Positions 17,929-27,653 of a stretch of 64,000 nucleotides of DNA are shown one piece after another. Both the position numbers and the translations under genes were made by a program. Under the pieces are notes generated by a model. The model was not told the origin of the DNA, searched no databases, and was given only the letters and a program-made list of their open reading frames with translations. Position 1 is the stretch's first letter. Each line of letters starts with the position of its first letter. Source of the stretch: CAZWRV01 sp964636325 (GTDB lineage: Bacteria > Verrucomicrobiota > Lentisphaeria > Victivallales > GWF2-50-93); NCBI GenBank assembly GCA_964636325.1, contig CAZWRV010000001.1, positions 62,001 to 126,000 of the forward strand. The letters are read 5' to 3'.

Positions 17929-18962
17929 TTCGGGAAAATGTCTATTTTCTTCCAGCCGCCGTTGGCCTCCGTGAATTCTCTTGCTGAAAAGCACCAGACC
18001 ACCGCTTTGACATTGTCCATATAGCCTCGCGTGGAACGCAATTTCCTTGCGAGGTTCATTCTCGACGGGGTGGCGCCGGAGCCTCTAACGGCGACAAGTG
18101 AGACCGGCCTACCCAGTTCGAACGCCAGTAGATCTGGCAGCCCACCTCCTTCGAACTGCATGTCATCCCCGGAATGGTATATTAGATTATGGCTGTCTCC
18201 GAGAAGAAGAATCGGAGAGGTGCTGTCTTCAGGGACATGCTTGCCATTTCCATCCACCACTTCTTTGACATCAATCTTTTCCTTCGGGATTGAGCTGTCC
18301 TCCAGGTTCGACCACAGGTCACCTGTGATTTCTGTGGTGGTCTTTTTGGCAGAGAATTTGGCGGCCCCTTCTTTCTTGTACCATGGCCTTCCCTTTATTT
18401 CCGCAGCTATCAATCCGGCCGCCGCGGCGCAGCCGTTCCCTGACCAATGGGTGTCCTGCCTGCAATACATGTTCTCTCCTTCGGCCTGGCGGACTATGAA
18501 TTCAGGTGTGAGATCAATGATTTTGACTCCAGACTTCGCCAGTTCCGCGTAAAGGCCTGCCAACTTCTGATCATATCGGCAGTCCTTTGCCATTTTCGCC
18601 TTGTCGGCAGATTTGTCCAGCTTGTCTGCGCATACGACGGCCTTTGGCGGCACGGGAACCAGTACAAGTTCAATTCCCTTCTTCTCCAGCTGCGACCTGA
18701 AATCGAGGATAGCCTGGAATGCCTCGTTGTCATGGCTGGCCAAGTCCGTATCCCTTGTCAGGTGCAGAAGCTCGGACTTTCCGAACATCCATCCTTCCTT
18801 CCCCTGTGCGGCCATTTTATCAGCCGGGATACGTGACGCCATTTCCGCGCATGCGGCCACGAAATCCTTGGTGGAGGCGAACGGGGGGGCGGCGTTCTGG
18901 GCATTCAGCGCGGTTGCCGAAACGATGGTGAAAACAACAAAACACAGGCAAGCCATTTTCAT
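17925..18962 (-). CDS. AlgJ/AlgX-like SGNH O-acetyltransferase component
   Basis: A 345-residue secreted protein with signal peptide MKMACLCFVVFTIVSATALN. It carries the AlgX/AlgJ core only: SELLHLTRDTDL near 68-80, QDTHWSGNG for the Asp-His pair, and LLLGDSHNLIY for the Ser block. It is the shortest of the three tandem paralogues and lacks the extra domain seen in its two neighbours. It overlaps both neighbours by four bases, which implies translational coupling and a joint role in polymer O-acetylation. Confidence 0.8.
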   Translation of the reverse strand: MKMACLCFVVFTIVSATALNAQNAAPPFASTKDFVAACAEMASRIPADKMAAQGKEGWMFGKSELLHLTRDTDLASHDNEAFQAILDFRSQLEKKGIELVLVPVPPKAVVCADKLDKSADKAKMAKDCRYDQKLAGLYAELAKSGVKIIDLTPEFIVRQAEGENMYCRQDTHWSGNGCAAAAGLIAAEIKGRPWYKKEGAAKFSAKKTTTEITGDLWSNLEDSSIPKEKIDVKEVVDGNGKHVPEDSTSPILLLGDSHNLIYHSGDDMQFEGGGLPDLLAFELGRPVSLVAVRGSGATPSRMNLARKLRSTRGYMDNVKAVVWCFSAREFTEANGGWKKIDIFPK

Positions 18963-20725
18963 TTTCTACCAACCTCCTCCGCCCATAAAAAGGGCGCGAA
19001 AACAAGTTTTTCATCATCGAATAGCGTAATGTTGAACGATCCATATTTGTCTTCAACTTTTCTCCAGTCCACTGCTTTCACCCTTATCCTTTCACCGGCC
19101 TTGATGCCTGCCGCGCCCGTAAGCTTGTTGTCCCTCATGCTCCATGCGAGCACGACCGCCTGCTTGCCAGGCACGGAAATCCCGTTCACATGTAGGTCAT
19201 CGATTACCATGCAAATGATATGATCCTTATATGGGACAGTTCCCGGCTTTGGTGCCTTGGTTGCGTTTTGAAGTGTGCCTGTAATTTCAACCGGCTCTTT
19301 GTTTTGTGGGATGAAAAAGTCGCCCGATTCGGTAGGTGCAGCCTTGCCATCACCGCCGGTTTTACCGGCGCTCCCTGCCTGTCCCATTTCGATTATTTTC
19401 CAGTCGCCGGATGAAAGCTCCCTGGCCGCGAACTGCCATATCAGTATCTTCTTCCCTGCAAGCCTGTCGTTTCCTGAGGCGAGTTCCTGTGCAAGCATCT
19501 GGCGGGTGGCAAAAGCGCCTGAATCATTGCGCAAGATGGTGTCCACGGGCCGCTGAAGGTGGAAGCTGAGCTGTTCCGCGAAGCCCGCCGACCCCCCCCA
19601 GCCCATCTCGGCCAAGGAATAAATATTGCTGAAGCTGTCGCCGAGGAGCAGTATTTCCGAACCTCTTTCAGGGCGCCATGGCGAGCCGTCTTCCAGCATG
19701 ACGATCTGTGTTGTCACCGTCTGCTTTTGGAAAAGCTTCTGATTTTCGGGTAGCTTCATCATTATTGCAATGTCGCCAAGATCTGACATTCCGCAAGGTT
19801 TGCGCACATATGCGGTATCCGGCTTGTCCAAGACTCCCAGCTCCCGCAGGAATGAGGCGAGGTTTTTTGCGGCGAGATCCATCCCCTCCGGAGTCCAGTG
19901 CGTGTCTGTTTCAAGAAACTGCCGCGAACCCCCTTTTTTCTTTGCCTCATAGAGATCTTTTGCGCAATCAAAGATCAAAATTCCCTCCTTGCGCATCTCG
20001 TCGAAAAACGGTTCGTCTGAAGGGTTGCGGAGCAGGCCAATGCCCTTTGATCCCATTGCCGAGAAATGTTCCCCCTCGATCATAGGCTTGACCGGAGTCG
20101 GCATCAGGACAAGCTGCACGCCTCTTTGCTGAAGCTGTTTATGGAAGCTGAGGACCGCCTTGCGCGGATCCGGCTGAGGCGCGTTTTCAGAGAGGCGCCT
20201 GCGGCGCATTTCGTTACTGTCCAGATAAGGCGGTCCAGTGACATAGTCGACGTCCGGACGATAAAACAGCCATCCGCCCTGTCCAATATACGCCTTTTCG
20301 TTTCCAAGGCCGAAATTCGACGCCAGGAAATACTGCACGGGGGGTATCAGTCTTGTCCCTATGGCTGATTCACGCTCAAAGGCCTCCTCGAAATCCTTTA
20401 TCTTCCGGGCTGAAGGGACGACACTCCAGACGTCAGCAAGGCCGGAACTGCAAATCTGCTTCCAGCCAAGGAGCAGGGATTCTGAATTCCCAACAGGCCG
20501 GCTGGCAGCCTTCTGGGCATCCACCTCCCCGCCGCAGCCGTCTGGTTTCATGAAAAACTGGGCCAGCGGTACTGCGGCAATGGCAAACAGGAACACTGCG
20601 GCCAGCGTCAGCCTGACACCTTTGGCAAACTCGGTGTGGCCGAGTTCGATCAGAGCCTGCTGCTCACGGGTTATCTTGGCATGTATGCCGGCAGTGGAAT
20701 GTGACTCGAACTCTTTCTTCTTCAT
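18959..20725 (-). CDS. AlgJ/AlgX-like SGNH protein with membrane anchor and C-terminal extra domain
   Basis: A 588-residue protein with one membrane helix at about 38-57. An AlgJ-like domain follows with TDTHWTPEG (Asp-His pair) and ILLLGDSFSNIYS (Ser block). Residues from about 475 form a separate domain starting EPVEITGTLQNATKAPKPG and containing YKDHIICM. That domain resembles the N-terminal domain of the 16.3-17.9 kb gene, so it sits at opposite ends of the two paralogues. The stop-start spacing of 3 bp to the MBOAT gene supports one O-acetylation operon. Confidence 0.8.
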   Translation of the reverse strand: MKKKEFESHSTAGIHAKITREQQALIELGHTEFAKGVRLTLAAVFLFAIAAVPLAQFFMKPDGCGGEVDAQKAASRPVGNSESLLLGWKQICSSGLADVWSVVPSARKIKDFEEAFERESAIGTRLIPPVQYFLASNFGLGNEKAYIGQGGWLFYRPDVDYVTGPPYLDSNEMRRRRLSENAPQPDPRKAVLSFHKQLQQRGVQLVLMPTPVKPMIEGEHFSAMGSKGIGLLRNPSDEPFFDEMRKEGILIFDCAKDLYEAKKKGGSRQFLETDTHWTPEGMDLAAKNLASFLRELGVLDKPDTAYVRKPCGMSDLGDIAIMMKLPENQKLFQKQTVTTQIVMLEDGSPWRPERGSEILLLGDSFSNIYSLAEMGWGGSAGFAEQLSFHLQRPVDTILRNDSGAFATRQMLAQELASGNDRLAGKKILIWQFAARELSSGDWKIIEMGQAGSAGKTGGDGKAAPTESGDFFIPQNKEPVEITGTLQNATKAPKPGTVPYKDHIICMVIDDLHVNGISVPGKQAVVLAWSMRDNKLTGAAGIKAGERIRVKAVDWRKVEDKYGSFNITLFDDEKLVFAPFLWAEEVGRK

Positions 20726-20728
20726 CGG

Positions 20729-22204
20729 CTAGAATATGAAATATATGAACGGGTTGTAGCTTTGGGTGAAGAGAACCACGAGCGAAGCGAGCATAACCAA
20801 TATGCACCAGGCGGTGCGGGGCCAGGTCATCTTGCGAGTGATGTCCCAGGACTGGGGCATCCACCAGACGGCAAAGGCGGCCACGACGAACGTTACAAGA
20901 TAATACGGCTTGTAGATGATTCCTGAAAGCAGCCTCGCGCCTTCCTGCATGTATCCCATGCCGAACATGTTCTGCAGATAATGGACTGACGCTTCAAGAG
21001 TTGCGGCGCGGAAAAACACCCAGCTCAGGCATACTATGACGAATGTGATAATGACGCGGCAGGGGTTCGGCATTGTATGATAGAAGCTGTCCTTTCCGAG
21101 ACGGCGTTCCAGCGCCAGCCAGCCCCCATGTATGCCGCCCCAGATGACGAAATTCCAGCTGGCCCCGTGCCAGAGCCCTCCCAGAAGCATCACAAGGAAC
21201 AGGTTGACATACGTGCGGATCGGCCCCTTGCGGTTTCCCCCCAGCGACACATACAGGTAATCCCTGAGCCAGCTTGACAGCGATATGTGCCAGCGGCGCC
21301 AGAACTCTGTTATCGACTTGCTCTTGTACGGGGAGTCGAAATTTTTTGCGAATATGAAGCCGAGCATGAGGCCGAGGCCTATCGCCATGTCAGAGTAGCC
21401 GGAAAAATCAAAATATATCTGGAAAGCGTATGCGCCGGTCCCATACCAGGCGTCCAAAGGGGTCGCGCTGCCGGCATTGAAGACGGTGTCTGCGATTTTT
21501 CCGCACCCGTTCGCGAGCAGCACCTTCTTCCCGAGCCCCAGTGCGAATATCGCAGTCCCGCGCGCAAACCGATCAAGCAGAAGCTTGCGGTTTTCAAGCT
21601 GCTCCGCAAGGAACGAAAATTGAAGGATGGGGCCGGCTACAAGGTGGGGGTACATCGACACGAAGCACGAGAAGTCGACGAAGTTTTTCATCGCCTTCGC
21701 GTCGCCGCGGTATACGTCGAGGGTGTATGAAAGCGACTGGAAGGTGTAGAAGCTTATGCCCAACGGCAGAACCACGCGGAACACGGTGTCCCACTGCGCC
21801 TGCGGCCAGCCCAGGGAGGCAACCAGCGCGTTGTAGCTGTCCACGCCGAAGTTGAAATATTTGAAGAATCCGAGCGATATCAGGTTTGACACCACCGAGC
21901 CTACGATCGCCCATTTTTGAATCCTTGTGCGCTTGCCGTCTTTGACGAGCGGTTCGACCGGCTCATGCCACACCCGCCAGACCCGCCATTCGTTATGGGC
22001 GATGACCACGCTCATGAACCAGTCGACGACGGTTGTCGCAAGCATCAGGAATATGAACCAAGGATTCGCCCAGCCGTAGAAGACATATCCGGCTATGATA
22101 AGCGAAAAATTCCTCGTCCGGTTCGAATTCCTGAAAAGGGCGTAATACGAGGCAAGCGCCAGCGGAAGGAAATAGAAGAGGAATATGTATGAGCTGAAAA
22201 CCAT
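20729..22204 (-). CDS. MBOAT-family acetyltransferase, AlgI/DltB type
   Basis: A 491-residue polytopic inner-membrane protein. FWRRWHISLSSWL holds the family His at 306 and LGGLWHGASWNF holds the catalytic His at 346, both placed as in AlgI. AlgI-type proteins carry acetyl groups from the cytoplasm to periplasmic AlgJ/X-like enzymes; the three such genes immediately follow. The length and both His motifs indicate an active enzyme. This is the first gene of the four-gene O-acetylation block. Confidence 0.92.
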   Translation of the reverse strand: MVFSSYIFLFYFLPLALASYYALFRNSNRTRNFSLIIAGYVFYGWANPWFIFLMLATTVVDWFMSVVIAHNEWRVWRVWHEPVEPLVKDGKRTRIQKWAIVGSVVSNLISLGFFKYFNFGVDSYNALVASLGWPQAQWDTVFRVVLPLGISFYTFQSLSYTLDVYRGDAKAMKNFVDFSCFVSMYPHLVAGPILQFSFLAEQLENRKLLLDRFARGTAIFALGLGKKVLLANGCGKIADTVFNAGSATPLDAWYGTGAYAFQIYFDFSGYSDMAIGLGLMLGFIFAKNFDSPYKSKSITEFWRRWHISLSSWLRDYLYVSLGGNRKGPIRTYVNLFLVMLLGGLWHGASWNFVIWGGIHGGWLALERRLGKDSFYHTMPNPCRVIITFVIVCLSWVFFRAATLEASVHYLQNMFGMGYMQEGARLLSGIIYKPYYLVTFVVAAFAVWWMPQSWDITRKMTWPRTAWCILVMLASLVVLFTQSYNPFIYFIF

Positions 22205-22229
22205 CAGAAAGCCTATATGCCTTCAGAAT

Positions 22230-23447
22230 TTACAATTGCAGATTGGCTACAAGACATTTCCTGACATTATCCTGGATCATATCGATGCTGACAAACTTCC
22301 CTGAAGGGCTCAGCCTTGGATGCAGGTCGCACCTGGTCTCGCCCCGGAACTCATACGGGCTGTGGAAAGACGACAAGGTGCGCATGTGCGACCTGTCGAC
22401 ATCGTATATGACAAGCTTCCTGAAGCCCAAAATGTCCGGATATGTGTCGGTCAATATTCGGTTTTCGCCGTTGAAATATGTCGGATGACCGTCCGTAGTG
22501 AGCTGCCCTGTCCCCACGACATCTTCCTCCCCGGTCATGTCCCTGCAAAGCACATATTCGACTCTTCCGTCCCCGGAACTACGTGTATAGAGTATTTCAT
22601 CGTCCGACTTCCAGGTGTAGTGTGAGACATTTCTGCTGTTTTCGACGACATACGCGTTTTTTCCACCTGCATCCGCCGTAATCAATCTCGAGGATCTTTT
22701 TCCGCCTTTGTCCCAAAGGTGGAAAAACAGGAATCTGCTTGATGATGGATTGAAGCAGATGTGATTGAAATAATGGTGAGCCCCGGCCATGTCCTGCCGG
22801 CCTTGCATCGAGGATATTTCCCTTATTGAAAACAGAAGCGTCTTTTCCCCGTTCTCCATGTTGATCTTCCAAATGCCTGAACTATCCGGCGCCTCTTCCG
22901 CGGCTGTTGCGTCGGTTAAATTTACATATCCATATCCCGGCCGGAGCCGTTGAAGCCTTGAGAAGTCGAGGGTGAGCGCGGTCTTTGCATCCCTGCCCAG
23001 GGCATATATGGGATCCGCATATTGACGGAAGATCCTGCCGTCTGACATGTCTTGAACAACGGAGCCGTAAGCCCCATCCAAGAACTTGTTGTATATGGCA
23101 AGCTCCTTTCCCTCCCCGGACGGAAACCATTGCAGCCTACACCCCTGCTGCCAGCACCATGTTTCAGTCCTGCCCACTTCGACAAACTTTGAACCCTCAT
23201 GCAGGTTGAAATATCCCACCGACAACGAATCATCAGGCTTTGGTGTTCTGTTGATGGGCGGCAGCTTGTTTGCCAGGATGCGGGTTTCCTTTGGATTGAA
23301 TGGCGTGATGTCATAGTATCCGAAAAAAACATGATGGCCTGGCACAGAATAATATTCCTCGCCCGGAAGTTGGCGCCTTGCCTGCGAAGTGACCGAACCG
23401 ACGGCCCTAAGGGTTCTTGCCGCAAAATACTTTATATGGGAAGCCAT
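22230..23447 (-). CDS. Predicted beta-propeller protein of glycan loci
   Basis: A 405-residue protein rich in short beta strands with repeated blade-like phrases such as FGYYDITPFNP, HYFNHICFNPSSSRFLF, YTWKSDDEILYTRSS and LHPRLSPSGKFVSIDM. The pattern resembles the TolB/oligogalacturonate-lyase type of propeller. No signal peptide is clear, so a cytoplasmic location is likely. Similar proteins occur in surface-polysaccharide clusters, but I know of no assigned reaction. It lies 25 bp ahead of the MBOAT gene on the same strand. Function is left open. Confidence 0.6.
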   Translation of the reverse strand: MASHIKYFAARTLRAVGSVTSQARRQLPGEEYYSVPGHHVFFGYYDITPFNPKETRILANKLPPINRTPKPDDSLSVGYFNLHEGSKFVEVGRTETWCWQQGCRLQWFPSGEGKELAIYNKFLDGAYGSVVQDMSDGRIFRQYADPIYALGRDAKTALTLDFSRLQRLRPGYGYVNLTDATAAEEAPDSSGIWKINMENGEKTLLFSIREISSMQGRQDMAGAHHYFNHICFNPSSSRFLFFHLWDKGGKRSSRLITADAGGKNAYVVENSRNVSHYTWKSDDEILYTRSSGDGRVEYVLCRDMTGEEDVVGTGQLTTDGHPTYFNGENRILTDTYPDILGFRKLVIYDVDRSHMRTLSSFHSPYEFRGETRCDLHPRLSPSGKFVSIDMIQDNVRKCLVANLQL

Positions 23448-23508
23448 CGCTGAATGTTCTTCAGGAGAGTCTTATACATGGAAGCGGGCCGTGGGAATGA
23501 AGCGGAGT

Positions 23509-24411
23509 TTATTTTAGCATCTTTGCCAGGACGATAGACATGACCTTCACGAAGTCGCGGGGTGCCGATTTGACAAGCTGCTCCGTGAACAGCCGCCTCT
23601 GCCGCTCATATGAGTTATTGAACGGCACACCTTCCTTCTTTTGAGAAGATCTGGCGATGCACACTATTTCAGAAGTCGGCGAGACATCCACGGCCTCCAA
23701 ACCTGCTCGGCTGGCAAGCCTCACAAGATTGTCCGGGCAGAAATATGATATGTGCGCTGGCCTCAGGAAGCTTGTCCGCAAACCTTTTTTGGTTGAGAAG
23801 CAAGATGCATTGGGCACGGCTACATATGCAATTCCATCAGGCTTGAGGAGGCTTTTGACCTTGAGCAGCGCCCCCAGGGGGTCGACAAGGTGCTCGATGA
23901 CATGCCGGATGACCACGATGTCGAAAAACGACTGATACCCTTGGAACTCGGATGAAATCGAGTCCCCAATGACGCTGCCCCCTCTTTCAGTTATTGAGTC
24001 TGCCAGTTTTTTGATAGGCTCAATGGCGTAGTATGACACGCCCCATTTCCGTGCAAGGCCCATCATCCAGGCCTCTCCGGCGCCGACATCAAGAATCTTC
24101 ATGCCCGCCTTGACGAAAGGCGACAGCCCCTGTTCTAGCCTGGCAAGTTTTTTGTCGTTGTTGAAGGGGTTTGGCCTGCCCTCCTTCAGATACTTTGAGC
24201 CGAGGAATTTTTCGTTTATGGAGGCGGTTTCGGCTGGCGTGCAAACGGGACTCAGCTGGATATGGCCGCATTCTCCGCAAATTGACACATTATGGGAAAT
24301 CCCTTTTGCGCAATATAACGAAAAAAGTCTGCACAGGGGAAGCAGTTTCTCCCCCGAGCAGACCAAACATTTCTGAACACCGCTAAGCGCCACGGTCCTA
24401 ATTTTCTGCAA
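23509..24411 (-). CDS. SAM-dependent methyltransferase with N-terminal zinc ribbon
   Basis: A 300-residue protein. The first 55 residues contain two CxxC pairs (CLVCSG and CGECGH), the zinc-binding N-terminus typical of sugar C-methyltransferase-like proteins. A class I methyltransferase core follows with ILDVGAGEAWMMGLA and the motif VVIRHVIEHLVDPLGAL. The substrate is probably a nucleotide sugar or glycan intermediate, judged by family and context. It overlaps the capsule-type gene upstream by 14 bases, so they are coupled. Confidence 0.82.
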   Translation of the reverse strand: MQKIRTVALSGVQKCLVCSGEKLLPLCRLFSLYCAKGISHNVSICGECGHIQLSPVCTPAETASINEKFLGSKYLKEGRPNPFNNDKKLARLEQGLSPFVKAGMKILDVGAGEAWMMGLARKWGVSYYAIEPIKKLADSITERGGSVIGDSISSEFQGYQSFFDIVVIRHVIEHLVDPLGALLKVKSLLKPDGIAYVAVPNASCFSTKKGLRTSFLRPAHISYFCPDNLVRLASRAGLEAVDVSPTSEIVCIARSSQKKEGVPFNNSYERQRRLFTEQLVKSAPRDFVKVMSIVLAKMLK

Positions 24412-25966
24412 GTTTTATTCCATCGGTTAACCTGTCATGGAGATATTCGGCGAGCACATCGAAATGTGGATGCTCCTCATATGGGACCTTGTCGGTGTCC
24501 CCGGCTTCACGGAACCTTCCCGGCTTCCCCATGAGGTCTGAAATGAGGTTGACAGGAACAGAGCCTTTTATGACGGAGGCCAGATATCTTACCATTTCCG
24601 TATGGTCGTATTTGTAGTTCCGGAGCATGCCTGAGATGTCATCGGGCAAACTGTAAAGATTGCGGCATTTCCTGAACATGCAGTCCGGCAGCAGGTCGAA
24701 CATAGTCTTTCCGAGGCTAACAACAGGAATCCTCTTTATGACGGCCTCCAGGCCTATGGCGCCCCTGATGACCACGCACATCTTCGCATTTTTCAAAACC
24801 GACTCGGACGGGAGATCCAGATCAACAAGCCTGACATTCGGGATGTCGAGGATTTTCCTATAGTAAGAGACCGGCCTGCGGCCAACCATCATAGGGTGCT
24901 CCTTGACCAGTAGCTTCATTCCGACCGGCATGCTCAGGCTGATGTTCCTTATGACCTCCACCTGGTTCAGGAACGGCCGCGCGAACTGGGCAAGGACAAG
25001 TTCGGGCTCCGTATGCAGCGGATACAGTATGTAGTCCAGCGCCGCCACGTCCCCAGCCCTTACGAAGCGGCCGGCAAATTCGCCCTTTATTCTTCTCACC
25101 GTCAATGGATTGAAGATTTTCCTGTAGAGCAACGACTTGATAGGATCCGGATTCTGGTAGTCATATTTGAACGGCGCCCTTCCCGACTCCAGATATCTTG
25201 ACATGATTTTCACCGCCTTGGGGAAGACGCTGAAGACAGATACTCCTCCGGTTTTCCTCCCGGCCTTTTCCTTGGCCGGGACAACGCCCTCATACATTGC
25301 GTTTTTATCGATGACGGACTTTATATATTCTTCAGCCTTTTCAGCCAGTTCGCGCGGGACTCCGCCGTCCATGGAACCGTGTATGGCGGCGATATGCGGC
25401 GGAGGTTCCGTTATCCCGTCGACAAACATTACATAGTTCTTAAGACGGGCAAGCCTCAGGTCAAGGGATTTTATACCTCGCGACTTGGCAATCAAATGGG
25501 CGATACAGTCTCCGAATGTGGCCGTATAAATAGTGCATACCGCATCCGGTTTGACATCGTCAAAAAGCTTCTTGAATTTCCTAAGCGCGACATCCAATAC
25601 GGCAAGCTGGCGCTCGTGTGAAAACGCCGGTTTGTAATCTTGGTGGAATGTCGCCCTGGATCCAAGGTAGAGACGCCTGTCGGTGATTATCGGAGTCCAA
25701 AGAGTGGGATCACCTATTTCCTTTTCAATTTGGGCTATCCATGCTAAATCCGGAGTGCAAGACTGAGCCTCCTGGTAGATTTCCCACTCCTTAAGCAGAG
25801 AGCTCTCGTCCGGAAATCCGGGATTTTTTGAGGTGAAATCAAAGAAGTGCCTACAGTTGGCCACATAAAAACCAGCCTTTTTGATGTCTAGCCTTCCCTT
25901 AAGCCTTTTATATATCTGATAAAAGACATCGAGACTTTTCGACTGCGTCACAAACAGAATATTCAT
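24398..25966 (-). CDS. Capsule polysaccharide synthesis-type glycosyltransferase (KpsC/S-like)
   Basis: A 522-residue cytoplasmic protein. The C-terminal half has the pattern of Capsule_synth/KpsS proteins: LLVKEHPMMVGRRPVSYYRK, then NVRLVDLDLPSESVLKNAK, then RGAIGLEAVIKRIPVVSLGK, which forms the donor-site loop. KpsC/KpsS enzymes use CMP-Kdo, and a CMP-nonulosonate synthetase gene lies two genes upstream, so this enzyme may transfer that acid sugar (inference). It is coupled to the dehydrogenase gene by a four-base overlap. Confidence 0.75.
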   Translation of the reverse strand: MNILFVTQSKSLDVFYQIYKRLKGRLDIKKAGFYVANCRHFFDFTSKNPGFPDESSLLKEWEIYQEAQSCTPDLAWIAQIEKEIGDPTLWTPIITDRRLYLGSRATFHQDYKPAFSHERQLAVLDVALRKFKKLFDDVKPDAVCTIYTATFGDCIAHLIAKSRGIKSLDLRLARLKNYVMFVDGITEPPPHIAAIHGSMDGGVPRELAEKAEEYIKSVIDKNAMYEGVVPAKEKAGRKTGGVSVFSVFPKAVKIMSRYLESGRAPFKYDYQNPDPIKSLLYRKIFNPLTVRRIKGEFAGRFVRAGDVAALDYILYPLHTEPELVLAQFARPFLNQVEVIRNISLSMPVGMKLLVKEHPMMVGRRPVSYYRKILDIPNVRLVDLDLPSESVLKNAKMCVVIRGAIGLEAVIKRIPVVSLGKTMFDLLPDCMFRKCRNLYSLPDDISGMLRNYKYDHTEMVRYLASVIKGSVPVNLISDLMGKPGRFREAGDTDKVPYEEHPHFDVLAEYLHDRLTDGIKLAEN

Positions 25967-26931
25967 TCTACCCTGGCTTTTTTGTATTTCATCGCTTCCC
26001 TTACAAACTTATTGGCCATAAAAATTTCAGTCATTTCCATGGACTCATAGGTCGCTCCACCGATATGAGGGGTTATAATCAGGTTGGAATTGAACCTTGC
26101 ATATTCAAACAGTCGGGAGCGTTCCTGGCCCGAGGGATCCCTCTCTTCCGGGATCACATCTAGCGCCGCTCCTGCGATATTACCTTTTCGCAGCTCATCA
26201 AGAAGGGCGCTGGAATTCAAAATGGCTCCTCGCGACGTATTAATTACTAGGGCTCCTCGCGGAAGCAGGGACAGCTCCTTTTGCCCTATCAGCTCCTTGG
26301 TCTCCTCAGTCAGAGCGGCATTTATTGAGAGGATGTCGGAAACACGCATGAGATCCTCGACAGAATCTTTTCTTTTCACGTTTTGATTCCATCTTTCAAT
26401 GTATGGATCGTAGGCATAGGCATGCATTCCGAACACGGATGCGAAATTCGCAATCTTCCTGCCGATTCTCCCGAGTCCGACAATACCGATCCTTTTTCCG
26501 GAAAGGTCATGCCCCCTGAACCGGTCGCGATCCCATATCCCGTCCCTGACGGAATCAAACGCGAACGGGATCCTTCTGGAAAGCGAGATCAGCAGTCCCC
26601 AGGTCAACTCAGCCGTCGCGGGAATCGAGTCAAGAAAATCTTTTTCTCCCTTCAGGCTCAGGACTTTGACTTTCCTGGATTCAGCATATCCCAAGTCAAT
26701 ATGGTCCAGTCCGGTGGTGGCGCTTATTATGAACTTAAGATTCTCCCCCGCGCCAATGACTTCCCTGTCAATCTGGTTCTTCAATCTCACGATCAGGACA
26801 TCATATGCGGGTATTTCCCTGATAAGGCCGGCTCTGGAAAGTTCCCTGCCAATATATGAACCAACGGAAAGATAAACTTTTTTGGCGGCGGCGCTGAAAT
26901 TTTCGGGCTCGGAATTCAAAATCTTGAACAT
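25963..26931 (-). CDS. D-isomer-specific 2-hydroxyacid dehydrogenase
   Basis: A 322-residue NAD-dependent dehydrogenase. GIVGLGRIGRKIANF (about 148-162) is the nucleotide-binding loop, NTSRGAILN gives the substrate Arg, ERDPSGQE lies near the catalytic Glu, and ITPHIGGATYES holds the catalytic His. It starts at the last base of the neuA-like gene, so it belongs to the nonulosonate operon. Its substrate is unknown. Members in such loci could act on a 2-keto acid sugar precursor or on serine metabolism; neither can be chosen from sequence. Confidence 0.85.
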   Translation of the reverse strand: MFKILNSEPENFSAAAKKVYLSVGSYIGRELSRAGLIREIPAYDVLIVRLKNQIDREVIGAGENLKFIISATTGLDHIDLGYAESRKVKVLSLKGEKDFLDSIPATAELTWGLLISLSRRIPFAFDSVRDGIWDRDRFRGHDLSGKRIGIVGLGRIGRKIANFASVFGMHAYAYDPYIERWNQNVKRKDSVEDLMRVSDILSINAALTEETKELIGQKELSLLPRGALVINTSRGAILNSSALLDELRKGNIAGAALDVIPEERDPSGQERSRLFEYARFNSNLIITPHIGGATYESMEMTEIFMANKFVREAMKYKKARVE

Positions 26932-27635
26932 TATGCAGTCCGAACCTTTCTCAGGATGAAATCGGCATATTCGAGATCCGATTCGTCGTCAATGTTGATA
27001 GATCTTGACTTTGGCATTATATAGGGCCTAGTATCCTGGCCGATGAAAGTGTTTTTTGCGAAGAGAAGCTTCCTTCTGAAAGCGTAGATTGCCCCGTTCC
27101 TGTGGTATAAGGGTTCAAGCTTCTGCCTGAGCATATTTTTAGGCTCTCCGGCGTATGGCACAAGCTTTTCTCCGTTGATTTTGTACATCCTCGACGGATG
27201 ACAGTCTTCGACCTTGTAGACACTTATGACGGTGTCGGCGCCCGAGCTCTCCAGTATGTCAATCGCACGATCGATGTCATTTCCCGTCCTCAACGGCGCG
27301 GTAGGCTGAAGTATGATTCCAAAATCAAACTCGGCACCATCCTTTTCGAGGACGGAGAACGCATGCGACAACACAGGCAGCATCGGCGTGTCGTCGGCAG
27401 CCAGTTCGGGGGGCCGCATAATCACCTTTGATCCGAAGGAGGCGGCGACCTCGGCTATCTCCTCGTCATCCGTAGATGTGACAAACTCCGAGATACTGGA
27501 ACTGGAGAGCGCAGACCTTATGGTATAAGCGATCAGCGGAACCCCGGCCACATCTCTGATGTTTTTGCGCTTCACGCCCTTCGATCCCCCTCTGGCGGGT
27601 ATGATCCCGAGCGTTCTGAATTTATGACCGTCCAC
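26931..27635 (-). CDS. neuA: Acylneuraminate (nonulosonate) cytidylyltransferase
   Basis: A 234-residue enzyme with the family N-terminus IPARGGSKGVKRKNI, which binds CTP. It also has the conserved segments TSTDDEEIAEVAASFG, RPPELAADDTPM and the LQPTAPLRT loop. It activates a sialic-acid-like sugar as the CMP form. It directly follows the NeuB- and NeuC-like genes in pathway order C-B-A. Whether the sugar is Neu5Ac or a legionaminate type cannot be decided from this gene alone. Confidence 0.88.
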   Translation of the reverse strand: MDGHKFRTLGIIPARGGSKGVKRKNIRDVAGVPLIAYTIRSALSSSSISEFVTSTDDEEIAEVAASFGSKVIMRPPELAADDTPMLPVLSHAFSVLEKDGAEFDFGIILQPTAPLRTGNDIDRAIDILESSGADTVISVYKVEDCHPSRMYKINGEKLVPYAGEPKNMLRQKLEPLYHRNGAIYAFRRKLLFAKNTFIGQDTRPYIMPKSRSINIDDESDLEYADFILRKVRTA

Positions 27636-27653
27636 TAGCCTCCTAGAGCCATA

